Shown: piece after piece, positions 55,954 to 64,000 of the stretch
Position numbering within the stretch: position 1 is the stretch's first letter
Layout: each line of letters starts with the position of its first letter
Origin: Nigrospora sphaerica
Lineage: Eukaryota > Ascomycota > Sordariomycetes > Amphisphaeriales > Apiosporaceae
Direction of reading: 5' to 3'
Length of the DNA stretch: 64,000 nucleotides
NCBI GenBank assembly: GCA_018287875.1
Contig: JAGVVL010000001.1
Coordinates: forward strand, 8,370,001-8,434,000
Notes under the pieces: generated by a model
Databases searched by the model: none
Seen by the model: only the letters and a program-made list of their open reading frames with translations
Told to the model about the DNA's origin: nothing
Translations under genes and position numbers: made by a program

Positions 55954-58639
55954 CTAGTCCTCCTCGATCTCGCCCTCTTCGCTGCCAGAGTGCACGCCAG
56001 CGTCGTCCTTGGCCGGCGGCGCGGCTGCTGGCGGGGTCCTAGTTTTGTGACGAACATCGCGTTGTGGGGAGCGCTCACGTGGGGTTCTCTCTCTCTTCAG
56101 TCTCTTCGAGTCCCTCGAGTGACGGTCGATATCCTCATCGTCCTCGCGGCGGCGGCGAGCAGACGAGGGACGGTCATCGCCGTACGGCAACTCGTCCACG
56201 GGTGCTCGCTCAACACGACGCCGATAGGACCGCTCGCGCTCCTCTTCTCGGTCCCGCCGCTCGCGAGCGTAATCGTCACGGCGAGGTCGAGAAGGATAGT
56301 CCCTGTCCCTTTCCCGCTCCCGATCGCGATCACGCTCCCGCTCCCGGTCCCGATCGCGGTCCCGGTCCCGGTCCCGGTCACGTTCCCGATCACGTTCACG
56401 GTCTCGCACGTCGCGGTCCCGCACGTCGCGGTCTCGGTAGGAATCCGAGCCGCGGCGGTCAGACAGTAAGCTCTCGGCCATGTTGGACTTACGGTAGTTT
56501 TTTTCCCGTTCCGCAATAGCCTTGCGACGGTCCGCTTCGTAAGCATCGGGCTCAGGGCTGCGGCTCTGGCGGGAAGGACGTCCACGGTCGCTGCGATGAG
56601 ATCTGTCTCCTCGGTCACGGTCACGGTCTCGGTGCGTACCACGATCAGAGGATCGCTCGCGACGCTTCCCGCGGTCCCTGTCTTCGTCCTCGCGATCGCG
56701 AACGCGGCGAAGTACTTTCTCGAATGCTCCCCGACGGGCTTCTTCCGAAGTCACAGCTTGGAATTCGGGGGCTCGTACAAGGCGGGGCCGAACCTTTTCC
56801 CACGTATCGTCAGGCACGATGGGGGGATCCATGTGCTTGATGAAAGAACGGAGTTCGTCAATAGCTCTGCGTTGCTGGCGTTCGGTTTGGCGGTCGTCGT
56901 CGGAAGACCGCTTCGACTTCTTCTCCTGGAGCTGCAGGTTGTTAATACCAGGCCTCGGAGGGAGCGGGCTTTGGCACTCACCCGTTCGAAAATGAGCATC
57001 AGGATATCACGATCAATGTTAGCAGTCTTGCGGTTGCTCTTGATGACAGGCAAGAACTCTTCGAATGTGGTCTTGGGTCCCAACTCAAAACGGTTGTCCT
57101 GCAACAGAGTAAGCAAGTGCAAGACGCCGCGCCGGCAAAAAGGGGCGAGGGAGGGCTTACGTCCATAACGTCCAACACGTCATTTCTCGTCGAGCGCAGA
57201 GCACGTTCCTCCTCCTCGACTGTGTCCCAGAAGAGCTCCAGGGGCGTGGAGCCCGGCTGGCCGCACAACTGTTTGAAACGCTCGTCGTTCTCAACCAGGG
57301 GATGGATCTGGTTCCATTTGGTGCCAGCTTTGATATGGCCAGCCTTCTGAAGCTCCTTGAGGAGCGCTACAAAGGCCTCACGGCGCTTGCGTTCGACACG
57401 CAGCCTCTTGTTCTTCTGGTCCTGCTTAGCTTCGTTGAGATTGCGCTCAAGAGCTTTGATGTGGTTTTGGAAAGCCGTCAGGATGTCAAATTCGGTCAGA
57501 GTCTTGTACTTTTCCTCGGTTTGGAACGGCGTAGTGGACTTCAGAATGCCCTGGGCCTCGGACCAGCGTGTGTAGGGCTCGAGGCTGAGCTTCGGGAGCA
57601 GGTCGATCAGCCCGTCCATAGCACTTTTTCGGAGACTGGCCTGACGCTCCACATGGGCCTTCTTCAGCTCGAGAATGTAGTCTTCGAACAACTGGCGACG
57701 CTCCTCCTCATTATCGGTGGATCGGAAGATGGTCTCTCCCTCGATGATGGGGCGAGCCGTCTTCCAGCGCGTGTAGTGCTTGATTTCCGGGTGGCTCCTC
57801 AGCATGATGGCGAAGTCGGAGCGGAGCTTTGCCATGCGTTCCTTTGCCCGCTCCTTGTCCTGTATGATCATGTCGTGACAGAAATCCTCGAAAGCCGCCT
57901 TCCTGTCCTTGGGGTCCCGGATGGCGCGGTACTGGGGATCCTTGATGGTAGCACGCATGGCCTGTTCCCATGTCCAATCAGGCTGGACACCACTGCGGCG
58001 GAGGAGCTTCACAAAGGCCGCTTCGGCCTCCTCTGGCGTTGCGTACTCCGGGTCGTTGTTGGCCGGCACGAAGGCATGCGCGCGTGGGTCGTTGCCGTAA
58101 GTCAGTTGGCGCGACTCGGGGTACACGTCTCGATCGCGAAAATGGTCGCGGTCACGGTCGCGGTCGCGGTCGCGGTCACGGTCGCGGTCCCGGTACTGGT
58201 CGCGATCGCGGTACTGGTCACGCTCGCGGTACTGGTCGCGGGGCTGGTCATGCCCTCCGCGGCCGCCTTCGAAATGGGCAGCAGGCGCAACAGGCGTAGC
58301 AGGGCTATCGTCGGCGCCCAGGGCCCGTTTGTAGACGTCGGGCATCTCCCAGGAGCTCTGCTTGGTCTCGGTATTGTACCAGTATTTGCGACCACCCTCG
58401 GCCGTGTACTCCTTCCAGGGCTGGTTGGCGAGCGCGCGCTGTCGACGAGGTCAGTCAGTGTCAGTCGAGCACGGCAGAGACGAGTGTTTACGTACCTCGG
58501 CAGGCGCCATCATCTCCTCGGGCTTGGTCCATTGCGTGACCTTGGTAAAAGTATTGTAGTAATAAGCGCGGCCGTCCGGGGTTTTATGTTCCTGCCATGG
58601 GTTTGGCGGTTGGCCAAAGTGGCCGTTGGTTCCGTTCAT
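55954..58639 (-). CDS. PRP40: Prp40, U1 snRNP-associated WW/FF-domain splicing factor
   Basis: Bridges the 5' splice site (U1 snRNP) and branch-site factors during early spliceosome assembly. Exons are 58639-58496, 58438-57161, 57098-56982 and 56931-55954, giving 838 residues; introns are 50-62 nt and all exon joins are phase 0. WW domain 1 is at residues 12-43 ([25 protein letters not shown]) and WW domain 2 at about 54-86 ([23 protein letters not shown]). FF domains extend over about 170-620, for example [26 protein letters not shown]. Arg/Asp dipeptide repeats occur both between the WW and FF parts (about 115-140) and in the C-terminal tail, encoded by CGGGAC/CGCGAC-like hexamers. The acidic end is [11 protein letters not shown]. 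The last intron has acceptors 6 nt apart (CAG CTC CAG). Divergent from Trs65. Confidence 0.94.
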
Positions 58640-59554
58640 ATTGGTGCGCGGTTCGGGGGTTGGGTTCGAAGCAGAGACTTTTTTGGGGGCAGACGACAGT
58701 AAAGGGTTGAAGATTTGGAAGCGGATGAGCAACCAGCAGAAAAGAGGTTCCCGAGTGGAGCAAATGAAAGCGCTCGTCGCAAACCGCGGTACCCGTTGCT
58801 GCAACGCAAAGGACAGGCAGGTACACGCGACGTCCGGCAGAGGCCCCGGGTCGCGACCGGTCAATTGTCAGTCCTTGATGGGCAAACAATGAAGGTGATA
58901 GGTATGATGGCGATGGGAGGGACGAGGCGGACGCGTTTCTTGCGCTCGAAATTGTTTCTCTATGTACTATGTAGCTTTAGGTTTGCTTTAGCTCAGCTGG
59001 TCGACAGGCTCCAGCGGAGCTTGTGTGGCTCGAGCGGGAAAAGAGGCTGAAGGGATTTACGGGCCCAGTCCCATAGTATCCCAGACGTATCGCACAGTAC
59101 ATATGTACAACAAAATCCATCGATTGCGGATGTTGATCTAGAGGCTCCAGCATCCAAGAAGGGGGTCTCGACCTCCCCCCTGTCCTACATACTCCCTATC
59201 TGATTCGCCCGCTGGTGTACTCTGTGGTATCCCTTTCACCGAGAAGCACGACTACTGTGTACATATGCACCTCTCTCTCCCCACATGACGACCTCCCCTG
59301 TTGTGTGTCCCACCTGAAGGTATCCATCCCCCGTTTGTCGCATTCGTACCTCGCACGTCGAGGCCCCTTGTGCCTTTCGGAATCACTACGACGGCGCCGA
59401 CTACCTCGCGACCGAAGTCCTGCTCAGCCGACGCGACACCCCCGATGGCGGATTCCTCGTGATGATGCTGACCCGCGCCAACCAACCCTAATAATAAGAC
59501 GACCACCTACGAGCCACGTCTGGGCCCGCCTACATCGATATACGTGCTGCCGCC
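58640..59554. promoter_or_regulatory. Divergent intergenic region between Prp40 (minus) and Trs65 (plus)
   Basis: About 0.9 kb shared upstream region. An open frame from 59215 leads into Trs65 exon 2 through its intron, but its leader has no family similarity; the ATG at 59555 is used instead. No other feature was seen. Confidence 0.5.
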
Positions 59555-61464
59555 ATGGACAGTCCTCGTTTGTTGCCCGGTTCGCCATCGGCAGTGGACG
59601 CCATCGACGGCTCCAGCCTCTCCTACTTTATACCTCTCGCGACCGAGTTCGATCTGGACCATGTCCTAAAGGCGTCCGAGGGGGGCAGCATCCAGTCGCG
59701 TCTGGATGCCGTCGAACCCCGCGACGTCCTGTTCTTTGGTATGGTCAACGCACAGCCCCCCGGGACTTCCCTTTCTTACATGCTCATTCCCAGATGCCAG
59801 ATGAATCTATCGACGTCTACCTTTGCCTCAAGTCGCCCTGCACCGACGAAGCTCTGCTGGCCGCCTCGCTCCAGCGGCTCGTCGTCTCCCTCGAGGCCCA
59901 AATCATCAATACCAGCGCCCCTGATCGCGACGCCCCGCCGGCCTCCGAGGTGATATTTTCCGCGTCTTTGGCCGAGGCCCGCCCTCCCACCGTCGTCAGT
60001 GATCCCGAGGACGACGCTTCCGGCGGTGGTGAGCGACACACGTACACCATTTGGGCTCTGCCCCTGTTCCTGGGTCGCCCCCGAATGAGGCTCCAAGGAC
60101 CCTCGGCTGTCTTTACTGCCAGCGCCAGCTACAAGCCCCCGAGCGCCGGCCTGCCCGATGGCTTTAGGAACGGCTATCTCACGAGCGGCATTGCATCGGG
60201 CCTGAACCTGCTCGATTCTCTCGGCGACGATCCGCTGTTGGGTGGTATCAAGCCGCGTCTGTCGGCCCTGCGCGTTTCCCGCGTGGCGCCCTTGACTCAA
60301 CAGGCCAATGATCTCCGCCCGATTCAAACGTCGCCCAAACACCTGTCGCTGCCAATATACCCTGCCGTGCATTGCCGGATCCGCTTCGCTCGGCCGAATA
60401 CCACCCCGCCGAGCCCGGCCATTGTTGCTATGCTCGAGATAGACTTCACCTCCTTCGTCCACTGCGAGATCGCCCTCACGTCCATCAACCTGTCTGTGCC
60501 GGACGGTGACGTCGAGGACTTGACGGCGCAGACGGGCCTCGAGCTTCCCATGGCGTGCGTCGCCCACGATCACATAACCTTCCTCTACCGCGTGACCCCT
60601 AGGGAAGTTGATACGGTGGCTAGAAACCCCATGCGCGACCTGAACATAGCGATCCACGCCGAGGCGCTGGTGCGGCCCGGCATCTGCGCGCCCAAGCTCT
60701 CCATGGCTTGGACCACGGCACTCGACTTCACCCTGCCCGTAAACCCGGGGTTCGGATCGGCCATGCAGCCCATCCAGCGCTCGCATCGGCCGAGCCAGCT
60801 TTCGATCAACAGCATGACGTCGCTCACGGCGCCCGCGGTGGCCCGGCCGGACGCGCTGCCGCTGCTCGAAGCCGCCACCCGCAAGACCGAGGCCAACGTC
60901 ATCGAGCTCGGCCTCACCGTGACCTTCTCGGGCCCACCGCCGGCGCAAAAGATCCACCGCGGCGACGAGTTCGTCTGGAACGTCTTCGTCGCCAACCGCT
61001 TCCCGCCCGGCTCGACGGCACCGCCCCGGAAGTTAGCGTTGGTCGCCATCCCCAAACGTCGGCGCAACGAGACGCGCGTGACCCGGCCGCCCTCGGTCTC
61101 GCTGGGCGGACGCGGCGCCGCGCGCCTTCGCGACCGCGGCACCGCCGAGGCCGTCCTCGACGAGACCGTCGTGCACGCCATGCAGCGGGGCAGCGTCGTC
61201 GAGGGCGCCGACGTGGTTTGCCTGAGCGCCGACGTGCGCGTCGGCCCCCTAGCGCCTGGCGCCTGCCACGTCGCCGAGCTGCGCTTCCTGGCCCTTCGGC
61301 CCGGCATCGTCGCCCTCGACGCCATCCGCATCATCGACCTGGGCAGCACCGAGCACGTCGACATCCGCGAGCTCCCCATCGTCGTCGTCGAGCAAGACGA
61401 CGAGGGCGAAGCCGCCGCCGAGCCCCCCGCGGCGACCGGTACGCCCGTCGCCGCCGGTGCCTGA
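59555..61464 (+). CDS. TRS65: TRAPPII complex subunit Trs65
   Basis: Fungus-specific subunit of the TRAPPII tethering complex, a Rab-GTPase exchange factor of the late Golgi; in yeast also called Kre11. Exons are 59555-59738 and 59801-61464, giving 615 residues. The 62-nt intron (donor GTATGG, CTTAC branch, acceptor CAG at 59798-59800) joins RDVLFF to DESIDVYLCLK. An earlier AG at 59792-59793 would give an immediate stop. The body is beta-rich, as expected for stacked Ig-like folds. The C-terminal third carries VTFSGPPPAQKIHRGDEFVWNVFVANR and LAPGACHVAELRFLALRPGIVALDAIRIIDL, typical of the Trs65 C-terminal domain. Ends in an acidic/Ala tail. Family call is by motif pattern and size, so slightly less firm than for its neighbours. 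Confidence 0.85.
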
Positions 61465-61982
61465 GGCCGGAGGGGCCATATATCGATAGACCTATACTTG
61501 TAATAAGACGGTGCCGTGAGCTGGTTCAAGTCGCTTTTCTTGCGCTTCGTAATAGAACTCGGAAACACAATGTGCTTTCACGGGGCCCAATGGGCCTGTG
61601 AAGCGGTAAGCTACGAGAGGGCCATCGATGAGCCCAGACTTGGTGCTATTGGATGCAATTCGGAAGCGACTGTGAGAGATCTACCTGTCTGCTAGCTATG
61701 AAATCCGTGTTGGCAAATGGGGACGGGGAAAACGAGTGTGTACCGAGGGCCCATGTTCGTATCATGCGATGGTGGCCCCAGGCTCAAACCTGACAATGGC
61801 AATCTGCTTCTGCCCCGCCCGACGCGTACTGCAAACCGGCGTGAACGACCATATGTGAGGGGGGTTGACGGAACTTCCGTGGGCGACCTGCTTCTCGTCT
61901 CATACCCTTTCCCCCTTCCCCCCCTCTTTCATCCCGCTCTGCCGGTCCGAAACCGTGCTCCCAGGTTTTCTTTTCCCCTCCT
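61465..61982. other. Convergent intergenic region between Trs65 and the P1B ATPase
   Basis: About 520 nt with both 3' UTRs. Nothing else was recognised. Confidence 0.6.
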
Positions 61983-64000
61983 TCAGATGCGGGCCCAGCG
62001 CAGCGTGACGGCGACGACGATGACGGGGAGGACGCTGACGAGCTCGCCGAGGCCAGCGTACTCGGGGGGGATGTGGACGGCGCCGCCGCCGGCGGCGACG
62101 AAGGCGCCGGCTGCCAGGAGGACAGCCGCGAGGTTGTAGACGAAGCTCCAGACGAAGTTGAAGGCGATGCGGCGCACGGCGGCGCGCGACACGTCCAGCA
62201 CGACGGCGACGCCGGCGAGCGACGGCCCCAGGATGACGACGTCGGCGGCCGAGGCAGCCACGTCGGCGGTGCCGCCGGCGTCGGCGGCCGAGGACGCCGC
62301 CAGGTGGACGCCGAGAGTGGCCCGCGCGAGGGCCGGCGCGTCGTTGGTGCCGTCGCCCACGAAGAGGACGACGGCGGGGGGCGGTCTTGCGGGACCGCGC
62401 CCGCGCGCGGGGTCAGCCGTCGACGCCAGCAGGCGCCCAACGTGGTCGGCCTTGTCAGCCGGCGAGCAGCGGGCGCGGACGCGGGTGGCGTCGAGGTCCA
62501 ACGCGCGGGCGACGGCGGCCACGGGCCCCGCGTCGTCGCCGCTGAGCATGCTGACATCGATGCCGCGGGCGCGGAGCGCCGCGACGATCGAGGCGGCCTC
62601 GGGCCGGACCGTGTCAGCCAGCCCGTAGATAGCCACGGGCCGGGCGTCGACGGTGACGCAGAAGACGGTGCAGCCGCGCGAGGCCACGTCCCGGGCCCGC
62701 GGGTGGCCTTCAAGGCCGAGCCAGCGCATGTTGCCCGCTCGGATCGGCTTGTTGCCAGCGTGGCCCTCGACGCCTCGGCCGGGGAGGGACTTGACGTCCT
62801 CCACACTCAGGGGCTGGACGCCCTTCGCCGTCAAGTAGGCTGCCACGGCCGAGGATACCGGATGTTTGATGCCGGTGAGCAGTCCCAGGATCGCGGATGC
62901 AGTGGCTTCGGAATCGCCCGCCAATGTCTCCTCCGCCACGACCGCCAGCCTGCCTTCGGTTATGGTACCCGTCTTGTCGAAGACAACGTGCGTCGCCTTG
63001 TGGGCGATCTCGATCCCGTTTGCCGATTTGAACACGATACCCCGCTGCGCCGCCACACCGCTGGCGATGACAATCACCATGGGGACGGCCAGGCCTATGG
63101 CGCAGGGGCAGGAGACGATGAGCACGGTGATGGCGTAGGTGGTTGCTTGCACGGCCGCCTCGGAACCCGTCAACTTCTGGCGGAGGATTCCGACGGCGAT
63201 CCAGACAACGAAGACCACAATCGTCAGCGATACGACACCGGGAACGAAGAAAGTGGCCACTTTATCGGCGAGATCCTGGATCTTGGGCTTGGACAGCTTG
63301 GCCCCATCGACCATGCCGGCTATGGCGCTGATGGTATTTTCGCCGGGAAGGCGGGTGAGGCGCACCACGAGCGTCCCCTGGCCGTTGATGGTTCCGGCAA
63401 TGATACCGGACCCGGGCTGCTTCTCTATGGGCCGCGACTCGCCCGTGAGCATCGACTCGTCCGCTTCCGAGGACCCGGCCACGACGACACCGTCGGTCGG
63501 CGCACGCGTGTCGGGCCGGATCTTGAAGACATCGCCGTACTGCAGGAGGCGGGTGTCGATGTCGCGCTCGCCCGCGCCGGCTTCGGTCACCAGCGTCGCC
63601 GACGACTGTTGCAGCGAGCGGATCGAGATGGACTCGACGGCTTTCTGGCGCGCCAGGGCACTGACGTAGCGACCGACCATGATGAGGGTCACGAGGAGGG
63701 TGCTCGTCTCAAAGAACTCGCCCGTCGACAGCGGTTCGCCCCTGACAAGGTAGCCAAAGGAGACGACGGAGAAGACGTAGGCTGCGCTGGTGCTGAGTAC
63801 GATCAGCAGGTCCATCTCGATCATTCTGGAGAACACAAGGCTCTTGAGAGCCTTGGGATAGAAGGGCCCGGCGATGACCACCTGGACAATGGTGGCCAGC
63901 GCCAAAGAGACGGCGCCGTAGGCGATCGGGCGGTCAACCAGGGGCGCCCAGGCAAGCACCAGGACAGGGATAGTCAACACGGCCGACAAGACCGTCATGT
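61983..64000 (-). CDS. P1B-type heavy-metal ATPase (Cu/Cd exporter type), 5' end outside window
   Basis: ATP-driven metal efflux pump. At least 671 residues are present, continuing past the right edge, so the N-terminal metal-binding domains cannot be judged. Visible motifs are TGES (SMLTGESRPIEK), the metal-site CPC (VSCPCAIGLAVPM, about 63085-63115), the phosphorylation site DKTGTIT (about 62965-62985), the P1B-specific HP (GIKHPVSSA), and GDGTNDAPALA (about 62333-62360). The next-to-last membrane segment has NFVWSFVYN, the N(x6)YN copper-type signature. The last segment reads GLGELVSVLPVIVVAV and lacks the usual MxxSS of Cu+-ATPases. Architecture suggests the fungal Pca1/CrpA detoxification branch rather than the Golgi Ccc2 pump, but the missing N-terminus leaves this open. 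Confidence 0.9.
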   Translation of the reverse strand, partial: MTVLSAVLTIPVLVLAWAPLVDRPIAYGAVSLALATIVQVVIAGPFYPKALKSLVFSRMIEMDLLIVLSTSAAYVFSVVSFGYLVRGEPLSTGEFFETSTLLVTLIMVGRYVSALARQKAVESISIRSLQQSSATLVTEAGAGERDIDTRLLQYGDVFKIRPDTRAPTDGVVVAGSSEADESMLTGESRPIEKQPGSGIIAGTINGQGTLVVRLTRLPGENTISAIAGMVDGAKLSKPKIQDLADKVATFFVPGVVSLTIVVFVVWIAVGILRQKLTGSEAAVQATTYAITVLIVSCPCAIGLAVPMVIVIASGVAAQRGIVFKSANGIEIAHKATHVVFDKTGTITEGRLAVVAEETLAGDSEATASAILGLLTGIKHPVSSAVAAYLTAKGVQPLSVEDVKSLPGRGVEGHAGNKPIRAGNMRWLGLEGHPRARDVASRGCTVFCVTVDARPVAIYGLADTVRPEAASIVAALRARGIDVSMLSGDDAGPVAAVARALDLDATRVRARCSPADKADHVGRLLASTADPARGRGPARPPPAVVLFVGDGTNDAPALARATLGVHLAASSAADAGGTADVAASAADVVILGPSLAGVAVVLDVSRAAVRRIAFNFVWSFVYNLAAVLLAAGAFVAAGGGAVHIPPEYAGLGELVSVLPVIVVAVTLRWARI

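Noticed and set aside
57302..58702. 466-codon open frame on the plus strand
   Set aside because: Lies antisense to Prp40 exons with its conserved WW and FF domains; Val/Ala/Leu-rich translation of RD repeats, no family signature.
59215..59554. Upstream extension of Trs65 (frame open from 59215)
   Set aside because: The leader reads through the intron in the exon 2 frame and has no family similarity; splicing of 59739-59800 from the 59555 start gives the conserved RDVLFFDE junction.

Overview
The window is nuclear DNA of a filamentous ascomycete (Pezizomycotina), most likely a Sordariomycete. The evidence is GC-rich coding sequence, short GT-AG introns (mostly 50-90 nt) with CTNAC-type branch sites, and a set of single-copy fungal housekeeping genes such as Pan1, Vid21/Eaf1, Med16, an INSIG protein, Trs65 and an Hst3/Hst4-type sirtuin. 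The genus cannot be fixed from the sequence alone. I found no CRISPR array, no prokaryotic features, no intact transposon and no convincing tRNA or rRNA gene.

Layout from left to right: Pan1 (minus, 3' end off the left edge); a cytoplasmic GH13 alpha-glucosidase (minus); splicing factor Spp2 (minus) divergent from the NuA4 subunit Vid21 (plus); Mak11 (plus); an INSIG-domain protein (plus); a gene-poor stretch of about 6 kb; a two-RING plus LON-domain protein (plus); Lto1 (minus); a sirtuin (minus) divergent from Med16 (plus); Chd1 (minus) divergent from Rli1/ABCE1 (plus); Prp40 (minus) divergent from Trs65 (plus); and a P1B-type heavy-metal ATPase (minus) whose 5' end is off the right edge. 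Where genes have introns I give exon coordinates, worked out from splice consensus, reading phase and conserved protein motifs.

There is no obvious metabolic or effector cluster. Shared themes are chromatin and transcription (Vid21, sirtuin, Med16, Chd1), splicing (Spp2, Prp40) and ribosome biogenesis or recycling (Mak11, Lto1, Rli1). Lto1 and Rli1 are known functional partners: the Yae1-Lto1 adaptor brings Rli1 to the cytosolic Fe-S assembly machinery. Here they lie about 19 kb apart.

The most unusual structure is in Rli1. Between its two Fe-S cysteine motifs (52804-52931) no single GT-AG intron restores the conserved reading frame. A two-step model does so exactly: an inner 60-nt intron separates the first and second nucleotides of the donor of an outer intron (a spliceosomal twin intron, or stwintron). 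Rli1 also has a 12-nt exon and Chd1 a 27-nt exon. Other points of interest are a stop-free intron of 3n length in the INSIG gene, a Lto1 without the C-terminal tryptophan reported for yeast Lto1, a P1B ATPase with a diverged last membrane segment, and a family of GGTACC-centred palindromes seen only in intergenic DNA.
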